Origin: Aeromicrobium wangtongii
Lineage (GTDB): Bacteria; Actinomycetota; Actinomycetes; Propionibacteriales; Nocardioidaceae
DNA length: 64,000 bases
Reading direction: 5' to 3'
Assembly (NCBI RefSeq): GCF_024584515.1
Contig: NZ_CP102173.1
Span: forward strand, 3,286,001 to 3,350,000
Shown here: positions 17,266 to 25,684 of the stretch, piece after piece
How positions within the stretch are numbered: position 1 is the stretch's first letter
How the letters are laid out: each line of letters starts with the position of its first letter
Program-made: the position numbers and the translations under genes
Notes under the pieces: generated by a model
What the model saw: only the letters and a program-made list of their open reading frames with translations
Told to the model about the DNA's origin: nothing
Databases searched by the model: none

Positions 17266-17835
17266 ATGAGCGTCATCGACCTGGTTCCCGTGCGCGAGCG
17301 CATCCTGGCCGCCGCGACCGAGCACTACTACGCCGAGGGCATCCGCGCGGTCAGCGCCGACAAGCTGATCGCGGCCGCACACGTCTCCAAGGTCACCTTC
17401 TACCGGCACTTCCCGACCAAGGGCGATCTGGTCGCGGCCTACCTCAGCGCCCGCTCCGAGGAGGAGAAGTCGTTCATCGTCGCCAAGCGGGACGAGCTCG
17501 CGGGCGATCCGGCCGGCGTCCTTCGCTGGTACGCCGGCGCCGTCGGCGACCTGAGCTGCTCGCCGGGCTTTCGCGGCTGCCCGTTCATCAATGCGGCTGC
17601 CGAGCTGCCCGACGGTGACCACCCGGGCCGCCGGGTCATCGCCGAGCACCGCGCCTGGGTGGTCCAGCAGGCCGCCGAGCTGCTGGCCGAGCTGGGGGTC
17701 GACGACCCGGCCACCAAGGCCGAGCAGCTGATGATGCTGCGCGACGGCGCGATGGTGTCGGGTTATGTCGGCCACGCCCCGGAGCAGATCGCGACCGCAC
17801 TGGTCGCCGCCGGTCGCGCCATCATCGGCCGGTAG
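17266..17835 (+). CDS. TetR-family regulator with conserved cysteine pair, divergent from ohr
   Basis: 189 aa. HTH at about residues 10-56 (RERILAAATEHYYAEGIRAV, then AAHVSKVTFYRHFPTKGDL). The effector domain contains C98 and C105 in LSCSPGFRGCPFINAAAE, a motif seen in a subgroup of TetR proteins; two nearby cysteines next to a peroxidase gene suggest a thiol redox switch, which is inference. ATG 17266 has AGGA upstream; ATG 17209 would add 19 poorly conserved residues. A 20-bp palindrome upstream probably serves both genes. Confidence 0.85.
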   Translation: MSVIDLVPVRERILAAATEHYYAEGIRAVSADKLIAAAHVSKVTFYRHFPTKGDLVAAYLSARSEEEKSFIVAKRDELAGDPAGVLRWYAGAVGDLSCSPGFRGCPFINAAAELPDGDHPGRRVIAEHRAWVVQQAAELLAELGVDDPATKAEQLMMLRDGAMVSGYVGHAPEQIATALVAAGRAIIGR

Positions 17836-17875
17836 TCGGCCGTGTCAGCCCGGCGCGGCCGGGTACTCGCGGGGC

Positions 17876-18394
17876 ATGGACGTGCTGGACGACATCTGGA
17901 CACCTGGCATCGAGCTGGCGATCTGCGGGACGGCGGTCGGCCCCTGCGCAGCCGAGCGCGGCCACCACTACGCCCAGCGTGGCAACGCCTTCTGGAGGCT
18001 GCTGAACGACAGTGGGCTGACCCCGACCCTCCTGACGCCGGGGGACGAGGTGCGGCTGCCGGACCTCGGCATCGGCCTGATCGACGTGGTGCGCCGCTTC
18101 GACCCGCCGGACCCCTTCGACGTCGACACCTTCGCGACGGCCCTTGACCGGGCCGCTCCCCGCTGGATCGCGTTCAACGGACGCGTGGGCGCCGACGCCG
18201 TCGCGCGGACCCTCGGCGAGCCGCGCCCGGCGCTCGGCCGGCAACGATGGACGTTCGCCGGCGCCCGGGTGTTCGTGCTGCCGAGCAGCAGCGGGGCCAA
18301 CCAGCGCAAGGACCACGGCGGACGGTCCGACCGTCTCTCGTGGTGGGCCGAGCTGGCCGCGCTCGTCGCCGACCGGGCCGTGGTCAGGTCCTGA
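17876..18394 (+). CDS. Mismatch-specific uracil/thymine DNA glycosylase (Mug/TDG-like)
   Basis: 172 aa, the size of bacterial Mug. The protein starts with the family's LELAICGTAVG-type strand, followed by HHYAQRGNAFWRLLNDSGLTP and ends with VFVLPSSSGANQRK, where the LPSxSGAN motif is the conserved uracil-pocket/DNA-intercalation loop. Expected to remove uracil or thymine analogues from G mismatches. The usual GxNPG catalytic-loop sequence is replaced by CGTAVGPCAAERG, so activity may differ from E. coli Mug. The 3' end overlaps the convergent membrane gene by 11 nt. Confidence 0.8.
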   Translation: MDVLDDIWTPGIELAICGTAVGPCAAERGHHYAQRGNAFWRLLNDSGLTPTLLTPGDEVRLPDLGIGLIDVVRRFDPPDPFDVDTFATALDRAAPRWIAFNGRVGADAVARTLGEPRPALGRQRWTFAGARVFVLPSSSGANQRKDHGGRSDRLSWWAELAALVADRAVVRS

Positions 18395-18986
18395 CGACCC
18401 CGCGGAAGCGGTCGCCACCGAAGGCGGCGAGCGCAGTGGCGATCTGGTCGACCGTGGGCAGCTTGTCGCCCCTGCCGAGCGTCGGGCCCGGGACGCCGAT
18501 CGCACGCGTGAACGGCGTCTGGTCGATGCGCGCCAGCGGGCGCAGGTCCGGCCGGGAGCCGAAGTCCTCCTCGTCCAGCGGCGCGAGCCGGACCAGGATG
18601 CTGACCTTGGTGCGCATCGACTTCGGGAGCTTGGCACCGCCGCGTGACACGACCCGCACCCAGCACCAGACGTCGACGGCTGCCAGCTCCCCCCAGGTGA
18701 CGAGCACGGTCCCGCGACCGGTGGTGCTGGTGATGCCGGTGCCGTCGATCCGCAGCCCCGCCGCGGACGCGCCGCGCAGGGTCCACAGGACCACGGCGCC
18801 AAAGCCGCCGAAGATCGCTGCGACGACCAGTCCCACGACCAGCCCCGTCGTGCCGCTGCCGCTGCCGCTCGCGTACCCAGTCAGGGTCAGGTAGACGAAG
18901 AGCACGCCCAGTCCCAGCGAACCGAGGCCGATCCATCGCGCGACACGGACCTGCGGGGCGAAGGACAGCTCGAGAGGCACGCACAC
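18384..18986 (-). CDS. Two-helix membrane protein with PH-like cytoplasmic domain, unknown function
   Basis: About 200 aa. Two hydrophobic segments occur near residues 15-35 (WIGLGSLGLGVLFVYLTLTG) and 45-68 (TTGLVVGLVVAAIFGGFGAV). The rest (about 75-200) is a soluble domain beginning LRIDGTGITSTTGRGTVLVTW, which resembles bacterial PH-like (bPH/YdbT-type) membrane-associated domains. No specific function can be assigned. GTG 18986 is chosen because TATCGT lies 8 nt upstream; GTG 18980 is the alternative. It overlaps the 3' end of the glycosylase gene and is divergent from cobT. Confidence 0.65.
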   Translation of the reverse strand: MCVPLELSFAPQVRVARWIGLGSLGLGVLFVYLTLTGYASGSGSGTTGLVVGLVVAAIFGGFGAVVLWTLRGASAAGLRIDGTGITSTTGRGTVLVTWGELAAVDVWCWVRVVSRGGAKLPKSMRTKVSILVRLAPLDEEDFGSRPDLRPLARIDQTPFTRAIGVPGPTLGRGDKLPTVDQIATALAAFGGDRFRGVVRT

Positions 18987-19071
18987 AGGCGATGACGATA
19001 GCGGCGCGCGGCGGCCACGTCCGGGCATTCCGGGGCGGCGGATAGTGTGGCGCCGAACCGTCAGGAGCCCC

Positions 19072-20112
19072 ATGCCCCACCAGCACACCCCCCATGTCGT
19101 CACGCCGCCGTCCGCTCAGGTGCGGGCCGACGCCGAGTCCCGACTGGCCGGACTCGCGACCCCGCCCGGCGCCCTCGGCCGGCTCGGTGACCTCGCCGTC
19201 TGGGTCGCCGCGACCCAAGGCCAGGTGCCGCCGCGGCCCGTCGAGCACGTGCGCACGGTGATCTTCGCCGGCGACCACGGCGTCGCCGACCACGGCGTGT
19301 CGGCCTTCCCGAAGGCCATCACGCCTGCCATGGTCCGCACATTCCTGGCCGGCCGGGCCGGCGTCTCGGTGCTCGCGGCGCAGCACGGCGTCACGGTGCG
19401 CGTGCTGGACCTCGGCGTGGACGATGACCTGGCGGGTGTGCCGGACGACGTGACGGCGTACAAGATCCGTCGCGGCAGCGGTGCGATCCACCTCGAGGAC
19501 GCCCTGACATCTGATCAGACGGCCCGCGCCATCGCGGCCGGAGAGGCCGTCGCCGCCGAGGAGATCGCCGCCGGCGCTCAGCTGCTGATCAGCGGCGACA
19601 TGGGCATCGGCAACACGACCCCCGCCGCAGCCCTCATCGCCGCCTCGCTGGGCCTGCCCGCCTTCGAGGTCACGGGCCGCGGCACCGGCATCGACGAGGC
19701 GGGCCTGGCCCGCAAGACCGAGATCGTCCAGCAGGCCCTCGACCGCGCCGGGGACCGAGTCGCCGACCCGGTCGACACCCTGACAGCGCTGGGCAGCGCC
19801 GACCTGGCCGCCTCCGCCGGCTACATGGCCGCGGCCGCGCGCGCCGGCGTCCCCGTCCTGCTCGACGGACTCATCTGCGTCGCGGCAGCCGTCATCGCCG
19901 ACCGCATGGCCCCCGGGGCAGCCGCCTGGTTCGCGGCGGGACACCGCTCGACCGAGCCTGCCCAGTCGCTGGCGCTCAGCAAGCTCGGGCTCGAGCCCGT
20001 CCTCGACCTGGGGATGCGTCTGGGTGAGGGCAGCGGCGCCGTCGCGGCCGTCCCGGTCGTGCGGTCGGCCGCGCTGCTGCTGTCGCAGGTCGCCCTGCTG
20101 TCCGACCTGTGA
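19072..20112 (+). CDS. cobT: Nicotinate-nucleotide--dimethylbenzimidazole phosphoribosyltransferase
   Basis: 346 aa, standard CobT length. It transfers phosphoribose from nicotinate mononucleotide to DMB, giving alpha-ribazole phosphate for the lower ligand of cobalamin. Diagnostic segments: TPPGALGRLGDLAVW, VIFAGDHGVADHGVSAFP, LISGDMGIGNTTPAAA, and C-terminal LDLGMRLGEGSGA with the catalytic glutamate. AGGAG lies 7 nt before the ATG. No other cob biosynthesis gene is adjacent, consistent with salvage of imported corrinoids; the riboswitch-controlled ECF importer lies 2-9 kb away. Its stop overlaps the GTG start of the next gene, so the two are co-transcribed. Confidence 0.95.
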   Translation: MPHQHTPHVVTPPSAQVRADAESRLAGLATPPGALGRLGDLAVWVAATQGQVPPRPVEHVRTVIFAGDHGVADHGVSAFPKAITPAMVRTFLAGRAGVSVLAAQHGVTVRVLDLGVDDDLAGVPDDVTAYKIRRGSGAIHLEDALTSDQTARAIAAGEAVAAEEIAAGAQLLISGDMGIGNTTPAAALIAASLGLPAFEVTGRGTGIDEAGLARKTEIVQQALDRAGDRVADPVDTLTALGSADLAASAGYMAAAARAGVPVLLDGLICVAAAVIADRMAPGAAAWFAAGHRSTEPAQSLALSKLGLEPVLDLGMRLGEGSGAVAAVPVVRSAALLLSQVALLSDL

Positions 20113-21116
20113 GCGACGAGTCGGTCGTCGTCGAGCGCCGCGGACGCCTCGGGGTGCTGACCCTGAACCGGCCACGAGCCATCAACGCGCTCGTGCCGCA
20201 GATGGTGCACCTGATGCAGCAGGCACTCGACACCTGGGCCGAGGACGACGCCGTGGAGGCGGTGCTGGTGACCGGCGCCGGGGAGCGCGGCCTGTGCGCC
20301 GGCGGCGACCTGCAGGGCATGTACCGCTCCGCCCGCGACACGACGACCGAGTCCATCGACTTCTGGCGCGACGAGTACCACCTCGACCACACGATCGCCA
20401 CGTTCGACAAGCCCGTCGTCGCGCTGATGGACGGCATCGTCCTGGGCGGCGGCGTCGGCATCTCGGCCCATGCCTCGCACCGGGTCGTGACCGAGCGGAC
20501 GTCGCTCGGCATGCCGGAGACCCGGATCGGCTTCGTCCCGGACGTCGGCGGTCCGTGGCTGCTGGCCCACGCCCCGGGCGAGCTCGGCACCCACCTGGCC
20601 CTGACCGCCGCCAGCGCCGACGGGCCGGACACCATCGCCCTCGGTCTGGCTGACGTCCTGGTGCCGAGCGTGCGACTCGCCGAGCTCGAGTCGGCCCTGC
20701 GGACCGAGGCACCCGACGCCGTGCTCGCCCGACTGTCGATCGATCCCGGGGCGTCGGCCCTGGCGGCGCAGCGCTCGTGGATCGACGAGTGCTACCGCGG
20801 TGACGATCCCCTGGCGATCGTCGCGCGGCTGCGAGCGTGTGGGGTCGAGGCGGCCGCACTGGCCGCGGACGAGATCGAGGCCCGGTCACCGACCGCCGTG
20901 GCGCTGACCCTGGCCGCGCTGCGCCGTGCCGCGACGCTGCCGGACCTTCGGGCCGCGCTCGACCAGGACCTGGCCGTGTCGGCCTTCCTGCTCGGCGTGC
21001 CCGACATGGCCGAGGGCATCCGCGCCCAGGTCATCGACAAGGACCGGTCCCCCACATGGGATCCCGCGACCTTGGCCGAGGTCGACCCGTCGACGTTCGG
21101 TCACCTGTTCGGCTGA
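20109..21116 (+). CDS. 3-hydroxyisobutyryl-CoA hydrolase-like crotonase
   Basis: 335 aa, longer than ordinary enoyl-CoA hydratases and matching the HIBYL-CoA hydrolase branch of valine degradation. Evidence: NRPRAINALVPQM, oxyanion-loop LCAGGDLQGMYRSAR, GIVLGGGVGISAHASHRVV, MPETRIGFVPDVGG (the Glu of PETxIG is catalytic in this branch) and a C-terminal helical tail. The GTG start overlaps the cobT stop (GTGA). Valine breakdown yields propionyl/methylmalonyl units, which links functionally to B12, though the operon with cobT may be coincidental. Confidence 0.85.
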   Translation: MSDESVVVERRGRLGVLTLNRPRAINALVPQMVHLMQQALDTWAEDDAVEAVLVTGAGERGLCAGGDLQGMYRSARDTTTESIDFWRDEYHLDHTIATFDKPVVALMDGIVLGGGVGISAHASHRVVTERTSLGMPETRIGFVPDVGGPWLLAHAPGELGTHLALTAASADGPDTIALGLADVLVPSVRLAELESALRTEAPDAVLARLSIDPGASALAAQRSWIDECYRGDDPLAIVARLRACGVEAAALAADEIEARSPTAVALTLAALRRAATLPDLRAALDQDLAVSAFLLGVPDMAEGIRAQVIDKDRSPTWDPATLAEVDPSTFGHLFG

Positions 21117-21123
21117 GGCGGGC

Positions 21124-21696
21124 TCAGGACCTCACCCGGTGCAGCCACGGGGCGAGCAGTCGCGTCACCCACGGCAGCAGCACGTACGTCATGAGCGGCA
21201 TCATGATGCAGACCGTCAGCAGAACGCGCCCGGGCAGCCACCAGTGGCTCAGGTACTCCCGGCCCACCACGTTGCCGATCAGGTTCAGCGGGAAGAACAC
21301 GATGAAGATCGCGCACATCTGCTTCCAGCGCGGCGGCGCGGCCGCGGGGGTCCGCAGGTCCTGCACGTCGACGCTGGAGGGCTCGTCGAACCAGCCCTCG
21401 ATACCGGTGCGGTGCTCCCGCGAGGACTCGTCGACGAATCCCTGGGCGGAGTCCAACCACCAGCGACGCTGCGCGGACTGCTCCCACGCGTCCAGCGCCT
21501 GCGGCGACGCGAACCGGAGCATGTGCCACTCGGCCGACTCGGTGGCCGGGCGCACCCAGCCCGAGCCGAGGAATCCCTCGAAGCGCTCGGCCAGCTCGTT
21601 GCTGGCCCGCAGCCAGGCCAGCATCTGGTCCTCCTGCGAGGGGTCGACCCGGCGGGTGATCGAGACGGTCACGGGTCCGGTCGTCAGCTCGGTCAT
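21124..21696 (-). CDS. ABM-domain protein with two C-terminal transmembrane helices
   Basis: 190 aa. Residues about 5-95 resemble an antibiotic-biosynthesis-monooxygenase (dimeric alpha/beta barrel) domain: VTVSITRRVDPSQEDQMLAW, FEGFLGSGWVRP, EWHMLRFASPQALDAWEQS. After a linker, two helices (about 130-150 FIVFFPLNLIGNVVG and 158-178 GRVLLTVCIMMPLMTYVLL) anchor it to the membrane. This architecture is common in actinobacteria and uncharacterised. AGGGGAG precedes the ATG. It faces the crotonase gene with an 8-nt gap and lies downstream of cspA, separated by a terminator. Confidence 0.75.
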   Translation of the reverse strand: MTELTTGPVTVSITRRVDPSQEDQMLAWLRASNELAERFEGFLGSGWVRPATESAEWHMLRFASPQALDAWEQSAQRRWWLDSAQGFVDESSREHRTGIEGWFDEPSSVDVQDLRTPAAAPPRWKQMCAIFIVFFPLNLIGNVVGREYLSHWWLPGRVLLTVCIMMPLMTYVLLPWVTRLLAPWLHRVRS

Positions 21697-21745
21697 GGGC
21701 TCCCCTGGTGTGTTCGCGACGGTGTCGGCCGTGGTCGGACATGCA

Positions 21746-21776
21746 AAGACCCCCGGAGCCAGGCTCCGGGGGTCTT
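21746..21776 (-). terminator. Strong intrinsic terminator of the cold-shock gene
   Basis: Perfect 15-bp stem AAGACCCCCGGAGCC / GGCTCCGGGGGTCTT with a 1-nt gap (tight loop), 28 nt beyond the cold-shock stop codon on the minus strand and before the next minus-strand gene. Confidence 0.9.
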
Positions 21777-21803
21777 GCGGTGATCTAGTTCAGATCAGTG
21801 GAT

Positions 21804-22007
21804 TCAGAGGGGACGAATGTTCGTCGCCTGCAGGCCCTTCTGGCCCTGCTCGACGTCAAACTCGACCTTCTGGTTCTCGTCCAGCGAGCGGTAACCGCTC
21901 GACGCGATGGCGGAGAAGTGCGCGAACACGTCCTCGCTGCCGTCGTCCGGGGCGATGAATCCGAAGCCCTTGTCAGCGTTGAACCACTTGACAGTTCCAG
22001 TAGCCAT
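21804..22007 (-). CDS. Cold-shock protein, CspA family
   Basis: 67 aa, a complete single OB-fold. RNP1-type [10 protein letters not shown] and RNP2-type [12 protein letters not shown]-binding motifs are present, after the invariant [11 protein letters not shown] start. It binds single-stranded RNA/DNA as an RNA chaperone. AAGGAG precedes the ATG. Monocistronic: a perfect terminator follows, and a 190-bp upstream region (to the EcfS stop) carries its own promoter and probably a long leader, as usual for csp genes. Confidence 0.96.
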   Translation of the reverse strand: MATGTVKWFNADKGFGFIAPDDGSEDVFAHFSAIASSGYRSLDENQKVEFDVEQGQKGLQATNIRPL

Positions 22008-22197
22008 AGTCTTGCTCCTTCTTGCGAGTTGCCGTCCACGCCTTTCGCGGACAGCCGTCGCGACACACATTTAACCGAGAAGAAATCAAAACCAGTGATG
22101 GAACATCATTCGTTCGTACAGCCCAACGTCGTGCAACTGATGTCTACTGTAGCGGGCTTTTCCACAAAGCGCCTCCTCTGGGCGAAGTTGTGACGAT

Positions 22198-22986
22198 CTA
22201 CACGTAGCGGGCCCGCCGCGCGGCCCGTCGCAAGGTGGCAAGAATCGCCGGTCCCAGAGCCACGATCGCGATCGAGTTGGTGATCGCGCGACCCGTGTCC
22301 CATCCCGCCGTCGAGGTCAGCAGCGTGTAGATCGTGAACCGGTGCAGGTTGTCGAGCAGGTCGGCGCCCGGCACGAACGACAGTCCGCCCTCGTGGCCCG
22401 GCACCTCGATGCCCAGGGTGAACGGCCACGACGACAGGTTCATCAAGAATCCGTACAGGTACGAGCACACGACGCCGTAGACGACCAGCGCCACGATCTC
22501 GGCGCGTCCGGTCAGGCGGCGCGGCAGGAGCCCTGCTCCCATTCCGATCCACGCCGAGGCCAGCATCTGGAACGGCAGCCACGGGCCCACCCCGGACGTC
22601 AGCAGGGACGATGCGAACAGCGACGTGCACCCCAGCACGAAGCCGAAGCCCGCGCCGAACACCCGCCCGGACAGGATCAGCAGGAAGAACACCATCTCGA
22701 TGCCCGCCGTCCCGGCCCCGAGCGCCCGCAGCGCGGCGTTGATCGCCGTCAGCACCCCCAGCATCGCCAGCGCCTTGGAGTCCATGCCGCCCTCGGTCAG
22801 CTCGACGACGACGACGCCGACCACCAGCGGCAGCAGCAGCATGAAGAAGAACGGCGGGTCGACCCGCGTCGCGCCGGCCTCCGGCACCAGCACGAGCGGC
22901 CACATGAACATCAGGAGGCCGGCGAGCGAGGCGACCGCCAGCACCGCGATCGACCGCGGCCGCAACCTGGACGCCACCTGGCTCAT
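22198..22986 (-). CDS. ECF transporter S component (substrate-binding membrane subunit)
   Basis: 262 aa with about six hydrophobic segments, for example SIAVLAVASLAGLLMFMWPLV, FFFMLLLPLVVGVVVVELT, LAMLGVLTAINAALRALGAG and VFGAGFGFVLGCTSLFAS. The AINAALR and GFVLG segments are typical of S components. It is the last gene of the cobalamin-riboswitch operon and overlaps the fused ATPase gene by 4 nt (ATGA). Specificity is inferred from the riboswitch as cobalamin or another corrinoid; the sequence alone does not prove it. Confidence 0.82.
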   Translation of the reverse strand: MSQVASRLRPRSIAVLAVASLAGLLMFMWPLVLVPEAGATRVDPPFFFMLLLPLVVGVVVVELTEGGMDSKALAMLGVLTAINAALRALGAGTAGIEMVFFLLILSGRVFGAGFGFVLGCTSLFASSLLTSGVGPWLPFQMLASAWIGMGAGLLPRRLTGRAEIVALVVYGVVCSYLYGFLMNLSSWPFTLGIEVPGHEGGLSFVPGADLLDNLHRFTIYTLLTSTAGWDTGRAITNSIAIVALGPAILATLRRAARRARYV

Positions 22987-24566
22987 GCCAGCGCCTCCGC
23001 GACCTGCTCGACCGTCAGCCAGCCGGGTCCCAGGATCTTGGACACCTGGGGAGCGAACGCCGGCGACTCGGCCAGCACCTGCGCGGTCGGCCCGGTCGAG
23101 ACGACCTCCCCGTCCGCCAGGACGACGCACTCGTCGGCGACGTGGGCGATGAACTCCACGTCATGGCTGGCCAGGAGGACGGCACGCCCCTCGGCGGTGA
23201 GCTCGCGCAGGATGCCGGCGAGCTCGGACTTCGCGGTGTAGTCCAGGCCGCGGGTCGGCTCGTCCAGGGCAATGACGCGGGGGCGGGCCGTCAGCACGAT
23301 CGACAGGACGAGCGAGAGCCGCTGCCCCTCGGACAGGTCGCGCGGGTGGGAGCTGCCGGGGATGCCCGGCGCGAGCCGGTCCAGGATCGCCCGGCAGGTG
23401 CCCACCGGGGAGCCGGCCTGGTTGTCGGCGGCCGCGCACTCCTCGTCGACCGTCTCCAGGTAGAGCAGGTCGCTGGCGGTCTGCGGGACCAGGCCGACCA
23501 GGTTGCGGGCCTCGCTGCTGGACAGGGTGCCGGGATCGGAGCCATCGACGTCGACGGTGCCGGACCTGCGCCTGCCGGTGCCCTGCACCGCCCACAGCAG
23601 GGATGACTTGCCCGAGCCGTTGCGGCCCATCAGGGCCACGACCCGGCCGGCGGGCACCACGAGGTCCACGTCGCGGACCGCGACGACCGATCCGTACGTC
23701 ACCGAGATCCCGGTCGCGGTCAGGGCCGGCTCGGCGGCCGGCAGATCGACCGGCGCCGGTTCGGGCAGGACGCCCAGGGACGACCGGCGGCGACGCGCCT
23801 CGCGCACCGACAGCGGCAACGGGGACCAGCCCGCGAGCCGGCCCAGCTCGATGAGCGGCGGCGCGACGCTGGAGTCGGCCAACAGCTCGGCCGGCTCGCC
23901 GTCGCGCACGCGGCTGCCCTCGACCAGCACGAGCCGGTCCGCGAACGGGATGACCCGCTCCATCCGGTGCTCGGCCAGCACCACGGTCAGCCCGAGGTCG
24001 TCGACCAACCGGGCGAGCGTCGCCAGGACGTCCTCGGCCGCGGTCGGGTCCAGCGCCGACGTCGGCTCGTCGAGGACCAGGATGCGCGGGTGCATCGTCA
24101 GCACCGCGCCGATCGCGACGCGCTGCTGCTGCCCGCCCGACAGCGTCCGGAGCGGCCGCGACCGCAGTCCGGCGATGCCCAGGATGTCGAGCGTCTCCTC
24201 GACCCGGCGGCGCATCGTGCTCGGGTCCAGGCCGAGCTGCTCCATGCCGTAGGCCAGCTCGTCCTCGACGATGTCGCTGACGAATCCGGCGAGCGGGTCC
24301 TGCCCGACGTAGCCGATGCGGTCGGCCAGCTCCCGGGGCGCGCGCCCGCGGATGGACTCCCCGTCGATCAGCACGTCGCCGGCCAGCTCGCCGCCGCTGA
24401 AGTGCGGGACGAGGCCGTTGAAGGTGCCCAGCAGGGTCGACTTGCCCGAACCGGTGCGGCCGGCGACCAGCACGAGCTCGCCCTCGGGCAGGACCAGGTC
24501 CACGCCCTGCAGGGCGGGCTCGTCGGCACCGTCGTACGTGAAACCGACTCCGCGCAGCTCGATCAT
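22983..24566 (-). CDS. Fused ECF transporter ATPase (EcfA-EcfA')
   Basis: 527 aa with two ABC ATPase domains. First half: Walker A AGRTGSGKSTLLG (about residues 35-47), signature LSGGQQQRVAIG, Walker B ILVLDEPTSALD. Second half (from about residue 280): Walker A MGRNGSGKSSLLW, a variant signature LSEGQRLSL, Walker B VIALDEPTRGLD. The H-loop histidines follow in EHRM and SHDVEF. It energises the ECF importer with EcfT. Its stop overlaps the EcfS start, and its start overlaps the EcfT stop by 4 nt, giving translational coupling. Confidence 0.93.
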   Translation of the reverse strand: MIELRGVGFTYDGADEPALQGVDLVLPEGELVLVAGRTGSGKSTLLGTFNGLVPHFSGGELAGDVLIDGESIRGRAPRELADRIGYVGQDPLAGFVSDIVEDELAYGMEQLGLDPSTMRRRVEETLDILGIAGLRSRPLRTLSGGQQQRVAIGAVLTMHPRILVLDEPTSALDPTAAEDVLATLARLVDDLGLTVVLAEHRMERVIPFADRLVLVEGSRVRDGEPAELLADSSVAPPLIELGRLAGWSPLPLSVREARRRRSSLGVLPEPAPVDLPAAEPALTATGISVTYGSVVAVRDVDLVVPAGRVVALMGRNGSGKSSLLWAVQGTGRRRSGTVDVDGSDPGTLSSSEARNLVGLVPQTASDLLYLETVDEECAAADNQAGSPVGTCRAILDRLAPGIPGSSHPRDLSEGQRLSLVLSIVLTARPRVIALDEPTRGLDYTAKSELAGILRELTAEGRAVLLASHDVEFIAHVADECVVLADGEVVSTGPTAQVLAESPAFAPQVSKILGPGWLTVEQVAEALA

Positions 24567-25684
24567 CGGCGCACCTCCGCGGTCGCGTCGAGCACCGGCG
24601 GAGGGGTCAGGAAGGCCGGCACGAGCCCGATCATGACAGCCACGAGCGCCGCGATCGTCAGCTCGGGCCCGTCGGCGACCGACGGCAGGATGACGTCCGG
24701 ACGCCGCGCGGCGATGGCGTAGGTCAGCACGGCGACCGCCACGCCCGACGCGACCGCCACCAGCTCACCGGTGCGCCACCGATCGGGGCGGTACCTCGTC
24801 CGCTCGACGCGCCGGCCGGCCACGACGAACCCCAGCACCGCCAGCACGACGCCGGCCGCCAGCATCGGCCAGGCCAGCGCCCGGGGCGCCGTCGAGTCCA
24901 GATATGCATAGGTGCCGACGCACAGACCGACGAGGCCGGCCAGCATGAGCGTGCCGGTGAGCAGCCGGGCGGAACGCGTCGCCTCCCCGGAACGTCCGTA
25001 GCCGCGCGCGTCCATCCCGGCGGCCAGCGTCATGGAGCGTTCGAGGGCGTCCTCCAGGACGGGGACGATGATCCGCCGCAGCGAGCCGATGCCCTTGCCC
25101 GGGTCGCCGCGCAACCGCCGTGCCCGGCGGACCCGTTGCACGCTCTCGGCCAGCTGCGGGAACACCGAGAGCGCGACCACGATCGCCGTGCCGACCTCGT
25201 ACAGCGCCGGGGGCATCGACTTGAGCAGCCGCTTGGGATTGGCCAAGGTGTTGGCCGCGCCCACGCAGATCACGATCGCGGCCAGCCGCATGCCGTCGTA
25301 CAGCGCGGCGAGCAGCGAGTCGCGGGTGACCGGGCCCAGCAGCTCGATGCCGCGGACCGCCTCCGGCAGCGGGATGCTCGGCAGCGTGAACAACACCGGT
25401 CCCCCGCCGCTGCCGCCGACCAGGATCCGGAACACGACGCGGATCCCGATGATCAGCAGGCCCAGGTACAGGTAGAACCGGAACGACATCGCCCACGGCG
25501 CCTCGGTGCGCCGCGCCAGCACCACGAAGCAGGCGACCAGCACGACCAGGACGATCAGGATCGGGTTCGCCATGCGCGACACGGCAGCGGCCAGACCCAG
25601 GGACCAGATCCACCAGGCCCCTGGGTGCAGATCGCGTGGCAGGACGGTGGCTATGACGGCCCGCCCGCCGCCTTGCGCCGCCAC
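24563..25684 (-). CDS. ECF transporter T component (EcfT)
   Basis: 373 aa. It has an N-terminal group of transmembrane helices (HPGAWWIWSLGLAAAVSRMA..., FYLYLGLLIIGIRVVFRILV), then the coupling region with RRARRLRGDPGKGIGSLRR and AAGMDARGYGR, the Ala-Arg-Gly-type coupling helices that contact the ATPases. C-terminal helices extend to residue 350, longer than minimal EcfT. The ATG overlaps the upstream SCO2322-like gene by 34 nt; no later in-frame start is credible. Part of the riboswitch operon. Confidence 0.88.
   Translation of the reverse strand: MAAQGGGRAVIATVLPRDLHPGAWWIWSLGLAAAVSRMANPILIVLVVLVACFVVLARRTEAPWAMSFRFYLYLGLLIIGIRVVFRILVGGSGGGPVLFTLPSIPLPEAVRGIELLGPVTRDSLLAALYDGMRLAAIVICVGAANTLANPKRLLKSMPPALYEVGTAIVVALSVFPQLAESVQRVRRARRLRGDPGKGIGSLRRIIVPVLEDALERSMTLAAGMDARGYGRSGEATRSARLLTGTLMLAGLVGLCVGTYAYLDSTAPRALAWPMLAAGVVLAVLGFVVAGRRVERTRYRPDRWRTGELVAVASGVAVAVLTYAIAARRPDVILPSVADGPELTIAALVAVMIGLVPAFLTPPPVLDATAEVRR

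Noticed and set aside
22008-22197. Extra small gene between cspA and the EcfS gene
   Set aside because: Short frames here lack start signals and bias; the region fits the csp promoter and long 5' leader.
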